In this document: positions 34,301-44,891 of the stretch, in pieces | How positions within the stretch are numbered: the first letter of the stretch is position 1 | How the letters are laid out: every line of letters starts with the position of its first letter | DNA from: Gaeumannomyces sp. JS-464 | Lineage: Eukaryota > Ascomycota > Sordariomycetes > Magnaporthales > Magnaporthaceae | Length of the DNA: 64,000 nt | Assembly (NCBI GenBank): GCA_002197995.1 | Contig: NGZR01000001.1 | Span: forward strand, 9,734,001 to 9,798,000 | Direction of reading: 5' to 3' | Translations under genes and position numbers: made by a program | Notes under the pieces: generated by a model | The model's input: only the letters and a program-made list of their open reading frames with translations | Told to the model about the DNA's origin: nothing | Database searches by the model: none

Positions 34301-35050
34301 TTCGCTCGCGGCAAAGTTAGTACCGGCATCGTAAAAAATTACGTTAAAAGGTTTTAAATAAACGTTAATTTAGCATAGTTTAAAAGCTTTTTACGTTTTT
34401 TTTGCCGATATGTTTTTAAAAAGCGCTATAATATTAAAAGCTATATTCGCATTAATTACGTAAAAGATTAGCTTATAATCGATATAAAATACGTTTGTAA
34501 TTATTTCGTAATTAAAATCGATATCGTTTTAAAGTTTACATTAAAAGCGTTATAATGCAAAACTTTTTTTTTTAATATAAATGGCACATTCGATTAATTA
34601 TTGCGAAAGCGTCGCGATTAGCTTCGTGCTTTGCGCGTTTTAAAACGTTTTAAAGTTTATCGACAAATGGGTGCTTAAAGCGCTTATACACGCGATTTAG
34701 CTTAACTTTCGTAAAGAAAATTGCTCCCGCGATTTTTGTTTTCGTTATAAAGTTAACTGCCGTCGTAACGTAGGTAACGTTATCGAAAAAAAACCAAAGG
34801 TGGCCGTACTTTTTTATAATCGGGACGCGCGTACCGTCGTTTTTTATAAGCTCGTTGCGCGTATTATTTAGGTAAACGTGCAATATATCCATATTTGCAA
34901 AGCATAGTAGGAAAAAAGTTAAAATTAAAACTACGAAAAACGTTATTTTGCCGATTAAAGTCGGAATAGTAAACTTTCTAATGCTGGAAACGGCTTTTCC
35001 TAATTCGAAAATTACGCGTTTTTTATGCCAGTTTGTATTAACGACGAGAT
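31350..35050 (-). pseudogene. Copia B pol (integrase, RT, RNase H), broken
   Basis: Collinear with A 20650-23900 in reverse. RNase H lies at about 31400-31750 and 32090-32230, RT at about 33330-32600, and the integrase C-terminal block at about 33960-33600. An integrase frame remains open at 34892-34650: MDILHVYLNNTRNELIKNDG then VPIIKKYGHLWFFFDNVTYV. RIP stops lie throughout. Confidence 0.7.
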
Positions 35051-35099
35051 TTAGCTTATAGCGTTAAAATGCGTGGATTTAACCCTTTTTAGCCGTAAA

Positions 35100-36770
35100 A
35101 GTTATTACTACATTTACACTTGGAAGGATTTTTTGCCATTTCTTAGTGTTTCGGATTTTATATTAAACTAATACCTAATTCGTAAAAATATAAAAATAAA
35201 GTTTGCTAAATTCCGAGTTTTAACGCTTATAAATGCGGTAAGTAAAAGCTTTTTTAATTAAGTACGCGGCCGTAACGGAGGTTATAAAATAGCTGCTTTT
35301 ATAATACTCCTTTTCTTTTATTTCTTAATCGTTAAAATTAAAAAATAGCTATTTTTCTTCGTCGGTACTTTCAGGCTGTATTAATGCGAGGAATTAGGTG
35401 TACTTTTGCGTGGTTTGTTTTGTGCTTTTCTTTATGCTTTCCATTGCTTTTTAAATCGTCGTTATTTTTTAAAAAAGTGGCGTATCGATTTGCAATCCGG
35501 CTTTTTGCAAATCCAGTAACCGCGTATATATAAGCGTGGACGAGGGCTTAATCGGAAGGATTTAGGTTTATATATTTGGTTTTAACTTTTATTATCCTTT
35601 TTGCGATTTTTGTGATTTTTAAACTTCCGTTTTACAAAATAAATGCCGGAGGTACGTACGTTTTCCTCTATTTGCAAAGTGCTTTTTAATTGGGAAAATA
35701 GGCTTTTAAAAGTCCGGCTGGGATTTATAAAAACGGTTTTAAGCTTCGGCACGCTTTAAATTGCCCGTAAAATGCTCGCAATTAGTTCTCGTTTTGGTAA
35801 AACGGGCTAAAAGCGCGTTAATAAGCTTATAATTTATCCAAAAAGCTTGCAAAACTTCCATGTTAAATTTGCTTATGTTAGCGATTTTTAAACGGATTGT
35901 TTGGAAAATAATCGAGCTTTAATCCGTATAATACAATAATCGGTTAACTTCGGTATTAAAGTGCTTTTTAAAAATTATATAAATTTTTCGAAAGGTAAGG
36001 CTAATACCGATATATCGGGTGTATTACTGCTTAGCTTTGCTTTAAAATGCCAAAAGAAAAATTGCATAAAGCTATGGAAATGGTATTTCGAAGGTTTCGC
36101 ATATAGTTGCCTAAAATAAAATCTTATCGTTTAAAATATCGTATAAATTACCAAAATAGCTGTATTCCTTATCCCACGCGCTTTAAAATGCATTTATTAA
36201 GCTTTTATTAACGGTGGCGTTAAACACCTTTTTAAAAGGGAGTTGCTTATACCGGGATTTCGCACGTATCGGGGTCCCGTATTAAAAGCGTAAGGTTATT
36301 ACAGTTTGTGCTTTTTCGATCGGTGGAATGGATTTTCCGCGATCTTTTTGTTGCATATACTTGTCGAAGTGGGATCCTAGTATGGCGGTGGTTTTAAAAA
36401 TCGGCAAAGCTAGAAATTAATTAACCGGAGGCGCTTGTAGATTTGCAAATTGGCTAGCCAAAGGTGCAAATTGGCGGGCCGGGGGTGCTTAAAAAACTGC
36501 CGATTGGCTAAGTGGTAAAAGCCGCCAATTTGGTAAAAGAATGGTTAAGGGATTAATACGCTCTTTAGTACGAGTGTTTTTATGGAAGGGGGAAATGGGC
36601 ATCGTATTCGTAAAAAAGGTTAAAGAGTATTTTCGAAAGCGTGACGGATTTTTGGGCCGCCGGCTTAGTAATCCCTGGATTTTATTTCGGCCAATTTCCC
36701 GCTTAACTATGGTTTCATTTGGGAGAAAAACGCGGCGTGTTCCTTTAAAAGCATCCGGGGCGTCGATCGG
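35100..36770 (-). pseudogene. Copia B gag, distal part
   Basis: Homologous to A about 19305-20650 up to 36400. From 36400 to 36770 the sequence is richer in GC than A and aligns poorly; it repeats the motif CAAATTGGC and its relatives several times (36440-36535). An antisense 77-codon frame (36541-36774) lies here. It ends at the LINE target duplication. Confidence 0.5.
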
Positions 36771-37389
36771 TTAAATAAGTAAGTAAGTAAGTATATTTAA
36801 TGTTGGTAAAGTCGGGATTTACCAGTCCCTGCCTCCCAAAAGGCATACGACGTGCTAGCGCTACCTAAGCTTATTTACACCAGGCTATAATGCTGCTTTC
36901 GAAGCGGCTAGCAAATTAAACCTAAAAGCATACGGGGGTCGGGCCGCATTCCGGCGCTCCTTATTGGTAAGCGGGCAATCGGCGGTAAGGCGCATATAAC
37001 TATACGCCGGGGCGTTGTAAAGCGCTGCGAGTGGTAATAATGCTATCGGCCGGCGGGTGTGCCGGAAAAAGGGGTAAAGCCGGGTTTAAAAGGGGGAGGG
37101 GGTTTTTAAAACCTCCGTTGGGCCCGGCCGAAAGTGCGAGGGATTAACGAGCTTACTATTAATCCCAATGGTACAAAGGAAAAGGTAAAATGTATAAAAG
37201 CAAAAGGAAAAGGTTATATGCGGGCTTTTTTTAAGCCTTATTACTATTATTTAGCGATAGTGTAATAATTGGTAGCTTCGACGAACGAAGTAAAAAGGAA
37301 AGGCTTTTAAAGCAGCCGTTTCCAATATTTAAGCCTGTCGAAAGCCGGGAAGGGTCCGCTATAGGCCATTTGTTTTTTGCCGTTTTAGC

Positions 37390-39440
37390 TAGCTTGCAAA
37401 ATATAAGGTGGGAAGGGATTTATTTCGCTTATAACGGCACGGGTTATCATCCTCGTGTTCGAATTTTCGTGGTACCAATCGAAGTCCCCGTGGCCGGTGC
37501 GTGCGGCTATTAGCCTTTGTAATACGAAGCGGTGTAATTGCAAAGCTTCGGGCGTATGCTGCGGGGCCGGCGGGAGGCTTATAGCCTTATACCGTCCCGG
37601 AAAGTTGTTTTCGAACCACGTATTGCGGGCGTCCCGGGCCGTTTTCCAGGCTAAAGCGTTTACTCCGGCAACTATTGGTTTGGCGTATTAGGGGATCGGT
37701 AAAGCCGTGCTTAATTTTGCTTTAACGTCGGCTTTTCGTTCCCGGGGATTCCCGTATATTTCGGGGACCATTGAACGTGAACTTAGTGCTTATCCATAAA
37801 GTAATAAACCTTTTTAAAAGCTTTTTAAAAGCTATTAAGCGCCGTGCTTAAAAAGCCGTTAGCCGCCGAGGTGTTATCGAAGCACAAGTGGAAAGTGCAG
37901 TTACGAAAGCTCCAAACGGCTTTACGAAGGCCCATTCGGGCTTTTTCCGCCTCGCTGTCGAATACTTTCGCCGGGTGCGCCAGCCGGCCGTGCCCGGAAA
38001 GTTTGCGTTGGCCGGTTAATATACTACCCAGCCGTATCCAACTGCCCCGTTTTTTGCTTTAAACCCGTCGTTATATATTATAAACGTCGGTAAGTGAAAA
38101 GGTACGAAGCTACGCTATAAATGCTTTAGCGGCTGTTTGCTTCTCTTATATGGCCACCGTAAGCCTCGTATATTTATAAAGGAAGTAAGCCGGGCGGGTG
38201 CAAGCCGGAAGGAATTCGGCCGTTTTTTGTAAAAAAGTCGTAAATTTGCCGGGTAAGCCTGCTTTAAACCTTCGGGCGTTAAAAGCCGGTTTAGCCGCTG
38301 CGGCTAAAGGGTGATCTTTTAAAACCGTATTTATACGGGCCGCAAAACGAAAGCGGGCTTGTTCCAAAAGCGCTTAGGCGCTTGGAATGCCGGATTCGTA
38401 ATGTAATGCGTTTATCGGTGTGGTTTTCCAAGCTAAAACCACTGCTTTAAAAACACGCGGTTAAGGCTTTATTAACCCGTTTAATTAAATGGCTTTAGCG
38501 GATAATTTGCTGTTATGCCGGCTTGTACGGGTGTGGTTTAGTTTTACCCTTATACCATACCTCGGCCCCGTATAAGGCCGTAAGGATTATAACCGTTATA
38601 ACGGCTTTGTAAACGAATGTGCCGGTATCCCTCTTATCGAATTTGTAAGCTTCCGGAGGTGGTTAGCAACGCTTTGGGCTTTTACAGCCCTGTTATCCAC
38701 GTGGGTTTTAAAATTAAGCTTTTGGTCGAAAAAAATCCCTAACTACCGTAAAGCTTTTGTAAATTGTTATATAGTAAGGCTTTCGCGCGTAACCGCCGAA
38801 GTTGTGGAATTTTTCCGCTTAAAAAAGTGCATAAGCTCGCACTTCCCCAGGGTCGAAAGCCATGTTATTAGCCTTTTCCCAACGGAGGATTTCCGTTACC
38901 GTTGCCCCTGCTTTACGAAAGCAACCCTTCGGAATGCTACCCGTACGCAAATGCTTATATCGTCGCCGCGTATTATACTTAACCGCTTTTGCTTTAGGTA
39001 GGATTTCGGCCATATAAAGCATAAACAGGACCGGTAACGCCGGTAACCTTTGGGGTAGCCCGCAATTTGGGAAAAAAAGGGTGCCGTAGCATTTTTTAAA
39101 CGCATTTTAACCACCTTGTTTTTTTGCAAAAAATAATACTTATCGTATTAACGTTGGATCCCAGCTTTGCTTTAAAAGTTTTCGAAAAAGCCTCCGGCGA
39201 AGTACGGCGTCGAAAGCCTTTTGTACATTAGTAACGAAAGCGGCCGATTTATGGTTTTGGAAGGCCCGTTTCACCTTGTGGGCTACGCATGCCGTTAAAT
39301 CGATAGCGGCCTTTTTCGGGGTAGCCCCGGCGTGTTGCGGGGTTATAAGCCCGTGTTGTAATGCGAAGAACGCCATCCGCGAAGCCATTAACCGCTTTAG
39401 CCTTTTCCCTAAGCACGGGAGCAAAGCTATTAGGCGGTAG
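37390..39440 (-). pseudogene. LINE L2 ORF2: reverse transcriptase, RNase H, zinc knuckle
   Basis: Minus-strand frames preserve parts of ORF2. RT parts are in 39424-39140 (ALQHGLITPQHAGATPKKAA, VTNVQKAFDAVLRRRLFRKL; the second segment is the family's VxDVxGAFDxVxxxRL with Asp to Asn) and 39129-38819. RNase H is at about 38110-37730, and the C-terminal Cys/His segment at about 37560-37390. This is the enzyme for target-primed reverse transcription. Interrupted by stops. Confidence 0.8.
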
Positions 39441-39445
39441 GATTT

Positions 39446-39717
39446 TGTTAGTGCATATAATGCACTAAGATATTAAAGTTATTAATTACGTCGTATGGCG
39501 TGATTTAAGGTTTATACTTACCTTATAAGTGTTTTACTTACCTTGTAAGTAAAACGCTTACCCCGCATTTATTTATATATAAGTGCGGTATATATATAAC
39601 TTTATTTATTTATATAAGGGCCTTTTTTCCCTTGCGCTAGTTATAGGAATTCCTAATGAAAAGCATGCTTTTAATACAATCCTTTTCCTTATATTACTTT
39701 TAGCATTAATCCTAACA
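39446..39717. mobile_element. Solo LTR inserted in LINE L2
   Basis: 272 bp, starting TGTTAG and ending CTAACA. Flanks are gattt (39441-39445) and aactt (39718-39722), both one transition from gactt. LINE L3 has the empty site (GTAAAATTTCAAATTTG near 48760-48772), which aligns with GGACTTTAGGTCCG once the insert is removed. Inside are a perfect hairpin TAGTGCAT-ATA-ATGCACTA near the start, short ACTTACCTT(A/G)TAAGT repeats and a TATATATATAAC box. It matches no other LTR in the window. Confidence 0.72.
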
Positions 39718-40479
39718 AACTTTAGGTCCGTTATATCCGTTTTATTCGGCTTTTTTAGCATAACTACCTCCGCTATGCGGAAAGGGCCCGGGTAGTGCCC
39801 GGCTTTAAAGCAAGCTTCGAAAAAAGCCTTAACGTATTCCTTTATTGCCGGCCAAACCGCTATAAGCAGTTTAACCGTTAAAAAGTCGACGTTTAAAGCC
39901 GTGTTTGCCGTGCCGACGGTGCACTTCCGGCATTTTTTTAGGGGGACGTAAAGGTCCCACGGGATTTGTGCGGTTTTTTAAATAGCCTTTTGCTGTAACG
40001 GGTTCTTTTATAGGTCGTTTTCCGCCGTAAACCTACGGAGGATTTTGCGACCTAATGCTTTCGCTTTATCCTTTAGGGCTATTATAAACTCCCGTCGATA
40101 TTTAACGGGGGAAGCCGCATAGCGGGTAAAAGTTTATGCCATTTTACAGCACGGTATAGCGCTTTTAAAAAATCCACTTCTTTTAGCACGCTGGCCTAGT
40201 GCTGTTTTTTAAACCGTTCGAACCGTTGCTTTTAAAGCACGGGCTTCGGCCGTAAAAGGCCCGCCGTTTCCCATAGCTTTTGCGAGGTCCCGTTAAACGT
40301 TGGCGCACTTTTCGTTCCACTAAGGTTGGCCTTTTTTTTGGCTTTAAACCCCCGGCCGAAAGCTGTTAACGCATTTTTAGCAGGTTTGTTAATGCCTCGG
40401 CCGTTTTATCCAGGTAACCGTAATGCTTGGATTTAAAAGTGGCGGCAAGCTGCCGGCCCCCGTCATTACCGCGTTTGCG

Positions 40480-41110
40480 AAAATCGGTAGTTTATCGTTT
40501 GGTAGCGTAATACGCCGGCAGTTCGAAACGGAGTTTTAGGTTTAAAAACCTCGATCCGTATCGAGCGGTGGTTCGAATCGGTTGCTAGCGAAAGGTCGAT
40601 TTCCGCTGTTGCCAAAAGGGCGTTAAAAAAGGTAAAATCCAAAACGCTTTTATGGTTATGCGTAGGTTAGCCTAGGTCGGTAAGTAGGAGGAGGTTATAA
40701 GTATTAACCTATTGGGCTATATCTTAGCCCTTATTCTTATTACCCTTAACCGAATCCCACGCCGGGAATTTTGCGTTAAAGTCCCCAGTTATAATGCATT
40801 TTGCCGTTAGGCGCCAACGTAGTAAAAGGTTTAACGAGGGTTCCGAAAAGTCCCTTAAAGGCCTATATACGTTAACGAAGGTGCACCCGGCGACGGTAAG
40901 CCAAAGGATGTCCTAGGTGCTGCTTGCCGGCCGGTCCGCTACGGGCCGAAACCCCGTGTCCTTTCGTACGTAAGTTATTACCCGAGGCCTGGTTTGGTAG
41001 TCGTGCCAGCTATTTACTAAAGTAAATAGCTCGTACGACGAGTGGGTGCAAAGCATAAGCTTTTTTTTCCACGCGTTAAAAAGCTTTTGCATTAGCATTA
41101 CGTTAATATT
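40480..41110 (-). pseudogene. LINE L2 AP-type endonuclease region
   Basis: The open piece 41098-40913 reads HSSYELFTLVNSWHDYQTRP then VITYVRKDTGFRP. Fungal LINE endonucleases have HPSYxLFTPVDSW...RPRVLTYVRK at the corresponding place. This domain nicks the target DNA. The frame upstream and downstream is broken. Confidence 0.75.
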
Positions 41111-41427
41111 TTAGCTCCAAAAATAATTGGAGTAAAGTAGCCCCGCCTTTTAGCTACGCCGAACGTTTGTTTAGGCGGCGTTAAAGCATAGCGTTCGAGG
41201 CGAAGCCCCGGGCGCCGGGCCTTATTGCTATAAGTTTGTTATATCCGGTTGGCTGCTGGCATACGTAAAAGCGGCGTTAGTGTATTAAAGACTTTGGCTT
41301 TAAAGTTTTTGGCCGGCGGTACCGTCGGTTTTTTTTAGGGTTTCCAGTTATTTCGATAGCCTTTTCGGGCTCGGGGAGGTTTAATTCCATATCCGCCAGT
41401 ACTTCGTATTAGTTGTTAAAATTAACC

Positions 41428-42100
41428 TTAAACCTTTTGGCAAAGTGCTTTTCCCTGCCGGCCGTACGAGCCACGCTTTCCAAAGCCGGCGGGCTTGCCG
41501 GGTTTATTATATCGGCGGGGGCGACGGCGGGGCGGCGGGGTGGCAGCGGCGATAAAAATGGCTGGAGTAACGGCGATAACGGTATTAACCGTAAGGTTAA
41601 CAGCGGCGGTAGCGGCTGTATTAGCGGTATCGTTAATGGTAATAACGGTAACCGCAGTAATAGCGGTAGCGGTTGTAAGGTTTGCCGTTAAATTAACGGC
41701 TACGGCGGAGCCGCCCGTCGTAGTAGCGGTTGCGAGAAGGGTATCGTCGGTAGTAACGGCAGCGGCGGTGGCGGTAGCAACGGCGGCTTTCGCCGCTTTT
41801 GCCGCCGCCCGGTACGCTTGTGCGCCTAACCTCCTAATAGCCCTTTTTTCCTTATAAGTTAAGTGCTTTAGCATTTCGTTTACCTGTACGGGCCTTATAA
41901 AGCAGTTTAGGTAGTTGGCAAAATACGGGCCCGAGCAGTTCGCGTATTGCGGGAAGGCCGTGCACGGTTGTACGTGCCGGTCGTCGTTTATTTTCCCGCA
42001 CCGAAAGCACCTATCGGCCCGGGCGCAATTGCGGGCCACGTGAAAGCCGTGGCAGCCAAAAGTGTGCTGGGTAACCGGCGGGTATTGTTATACGCGGCGT
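41428..42100 (-). pseudogene. LINE L2 ORF1 (Gag-like), C-terminal half
   Basis: A 203-codon frame (42039-41428) plus upstream codons show CCHC-type knuckles: GCHGFHVARNCARADRCFRC, then a second C...H...C set through CTAFPQYANCSGPYFANYLNC. These are followed by KHLTYKEKRAIRRLGAQAYR and a long Ala/Thr/Val stretch coded by GCGGTA/GGTAAC-like micro-repeats (41550-41800). ORF1 proteins bind the element's RNA. The Ala/Thr stretch lies between the knuckles and an arginine-rich end. Further 5' ORF1 sequence, with stops, extends to about 42900. Confidence 0.75.
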
Positions 42101-42960
42101 AAGAAAAAAGTAATACCCTAAAGCTTAAACCCGGCCACTTGCGTATAAAGGGATATAATTTACGATATACGCTTTTAATGGTCGACGCCGGCCCCGAAAG
42201 GCTAAACGTTTACCGGTTTATGCTTTGTTTAGGCTTTTATTTCTTCCCGAACCAATTTATCTAATACCGGGACGTATTGTTAAAAGCCGTTAGTTAAGGA
42301 GGTAAAGCAGCCGGAAATTACGTAATTGTATTAAATTTCGGGCTTTTTAATTTTTTCGGCGTTATATAAACGGCCTAGTTCGGATCGGTGCTGCAAAAGC
42401 CGGCTTTAAATATCGGCCGTTTTTACTTTTAACACGAACCCGGTAAAAAATCGGTACGCTTTTAAAACATCGGCCGTCGTAAACGGCAGGTTTTTATTAT
42501 CGGCAAAGGCTTTGCAAATGCTAAAGCCCGTTTATTAGTTAGCCTAAACTTGTCGTTCTTCCGGGATTTTAACGAATACCCGGAAGTCGGTTTTAAAGCT
42601 TATTAATAGGCGGGGTGCCCGGGTAGTTTAAAACGTACGGCTTCGAAAAGCCTGTGCGGGTTATTAGGGTTATTAGTGGCCTTCCCGAGCTACTAACGCG
42701 TAAATAGCCGGGGGCGCGCGTTACGAAGGCTCCAGGGCCCCGTATAAGCTTTTTTCCTTTTCGGCCGGCGTAGGTAAGCCGAAAAAGGCTTGTTTAACGT
42801 AGTCGATAAAGCAATCTTTCCAGCCGTTAGCTTTAAGGATTGCTTCCGCCGGAAGGGAAGCAATGCCGGCGTCGATAAATCGGGCTAGCGTGGCGCAAAT
42901 TAGGGCCGTTTGTTATTATTTGCGGCTATAACTCGCAATAATTTCCTCCGCGGCCGCCGC

Positions 42961-43788
42961 GGCCGACCCGACAAGTGGGCGCGTACGCCGGCGTTAAAGG
43001 AGGGGAGGAGGGGCACCTATGCCAGTGCTGCCGTCGTGGGAGCCTTCCTGGCCCTGATCGGGCCTTATTAGGTGTTGCTAATTCTGCAACAAAAACGGCG
43101 TAATCGGGTGCGCTAACGCGCGGGGAGGCCTGGGTGGCAGCGACGCGTTCCTCCGGGCCGTTGGGCCGACGAGGAAGGCGCGCGCCACTTTATTGGCCGA
43201 AGTGGGGGCTATTAGCAACGGCATGTTGCCGTCGCCAGCGCCGTTAGCGGGCGTGGTTATTGGTGTTAAGTCGCTAATTGGCGGGTGTTAAGGATTTGTA
43301 TGCAATTTGGCAGTGTGCACTAACAGCGCAATGCCAAAAATTGGTAAATTCGAAGAAGGTGCGGCCGACCCGGGGGTCGGGCGTGTAGGCCGGGTTTGGG
43401 GGAGGTGGGAGGGGAAGGGGGGGGGGAAAGGAGCACCTGTGCCGGTGCTGCCGTCGTGGGAGCCTTCCTAGCCTTGATAGGGCCCTGTTAGGTGTTGCGA
43501 ATTCCGCAACGGGGACGGCGTGGTTGGATGCGGTAACGCGCGGGGGGGCCCGGGTGGCAGCGACGCGTTCCTCCAGGCCGACGGCCCGGCGAGGAGGGTG
43601 CGTGCCACCTTATTAGCCGAGGGGGGGGGGGGGGGGGGTTAGCAACGGCATATTGCCGTTGCTAGCGCCGTTAGCGGGCGTGGTTATTAGTGCTGGTTTG
43701 CTAAATTGGCAGGTGTTAAAGATTTGTATGCAATTTGGCAGTGTGCATTAACAGCGCAATGCTAAAAATTGGTAAGTTCGAAAAAAGT
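42961..43788 (-). repeat. Two tandem 5'-end monomers of LINE L2 (about 400-425 bp each)
   Basis: Copy 1 is 42961-43362 and copy 2 is 43363-43788. Both contain GTGCTGCCGTCGTGGGAGCC, GGTGGCAGCGACGCGTTCCTCC, TTAGCAACGGCAT(A/G)TTGCCG and GATTTGTATGCAATTTGGCAGTGTGC. Copy 2 carries G18 (43621-43638), where copy 1 has GTGGGGG. A hairpin with 11-bp arms is at 43640-43664. They lie at the very 5' end of the element and are among its least mutated parts. Confidence 0.85.
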
Positions 43789-43799
43789 GCGTCGATCGG

Positions 43800-44613
43800 G
43801 TGATTGTATGTTTTGGGATTCGTGCGATTTTAGGGAAAAAGGGGTTATAATCCGGTTAATAGGGTTATTTTAAAAATTAACTCCCATTGCATAATTTGCA
43901 TAAGCTTTTCGTTAAGCTTCCTTTTTAGCGAACCGGGGACTGGGATTTCGTAATCTTCCAAATGCTTGCGGAAAACTCGAGCGATCTGCTAATCGAGGTT
44001 TTCGAAATGCGTTACTTCCCACCCTTCGTAATTTTCGAGTACGTCGTTTAAAAGGTTATTACTATGCGTGTTTTCGTATAAAAGCAGTGTTTTAAGCATT
44101 TATACGTTTCGGCGAGCAATGGAAACTTTATTAAGTAATTTTTCGAAGTTATAAAAAGGGTTTGTTAAAAAAAAGATGTTAATGTTTTATGTTAAAAATT
44201 TAAGGAAATCGTATAATAAAAACGTGCTTTTTTAATTATACGTTACTTATTACTAAGCTTTTTCGCTTATTATTTCGAAATGTCGGACATATTATCGGTG
44301 GGGGTTAATAAGCAATATCGTTTAAGTAATCGATTTAAAAGTTTAATTGCTTGCTTTAAAAAAGTGCTTAAAAAATTACGTAACGCTTTTTTTACAATTG
44401 TTTAAATTTTACAAATAAAAGTTTAATCGCTTGCTTTAAAAAAGTGCTTTTATTATTCGATTAACTCGTATATAACGCGTTACTAAGCATTAAAATTTAA
44501 TTCTTTTGCTTTTAAGCTTTTCCGTTTAACCTAATCGCTTTAAAAAAAGGTATCGAACGGTTAAACCTTTTACTTTACTTATTTGTATTGCCTTTTTAAG
44601 CAACATTAATTAG
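43800..44613 (-). pseudogene. Copia B gag, proximal part
   Basis: Reverse of A 18138-18950, for example the stretch 43870-44050 against A 18730-18870. Frames are broken. It joins to 36759 across the LINE. Confidence 0.65.
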
Positions 44614-44847
44614 TGTTAGTAAAAGTGGTACTTTTATAAGCACGGAGATTTTTAAAAGGAATAAACAAAGATTTATAAATTTAAAATTAGTGTTTGTAGT
44701 AATGCATATTTTAAAAGGAATTTAGTTATAATAAAAGGATCGCAAAATCCTTTTTTATAAGCTCGTAAAAGCGCACGGTTTATAAACTTGCCGCTTTACG
44801 AAACGTGGGGTTCCTTTTAATGCACGCGTTAATTACGTGGATTAATA
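44614..44847 (-). repeat. 5' LTR of Copia B
   Basis: 234 bp; the terminal CA is mutated to TA on the plus strand end (TTAATA for TTAACA). Confidence 0.87.
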
Positions 44848-44891
44848 ATTATCGTTTTTTTTAATAAAGCATTAAATAAAATTAATTAAAA

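Larger units (their letters stand above)
36771..43788 (-). mobile_element. Full-length Tad-like LINE L2 (7.0 kb)
   Basis: Flanked by the 11-bp duplication gcgtcgatcgg (36760-36770 and 43789-43799) inside Copia B. The 3' end is at the left, with a TAAGTAAG microsatellite tail (36771-36793). Reading the minus strand: two tandem monomers at the 5' end (43788-42961), ORF1 with CCHC knuckles (ending about 41428), AP-type endonuclease (about 41100-40480), RT, RNase H, zinc knuckle, then the 3' UTR (37200-36771). A 272-bp solo LTR sits in it at 39446-39717. It retains more GC than the Copia around it. Confidence 0.9.
30335..44847 (-). mobile_element. Copia element B, carrying a nested LINE
   Basis: LTRs of 234 bp at 30335-30568 (3') and 44614-44847 (5'), flanked by attat at 30330-30334 and 44848-44852. 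Without the LINE at 36771-43788 the element is about 7.5 kb and collinear with Copia A read on the other strand. The pol part occupies 30569 to about 35100 and gag about 35100-36770 plus 43789-44613. It was inserted close to the gag start of Gypsy C, whose untranslated leader resumes at 44848. Confidence 0.9.

Noticed and set aside
41428..42039. A genuine alanine/threonine-rich host protein
   Set aside because: It is the CCHC end of LINE ORF1, inside a LINE with defined borders; the low-complexity part comes from micro-repeats.
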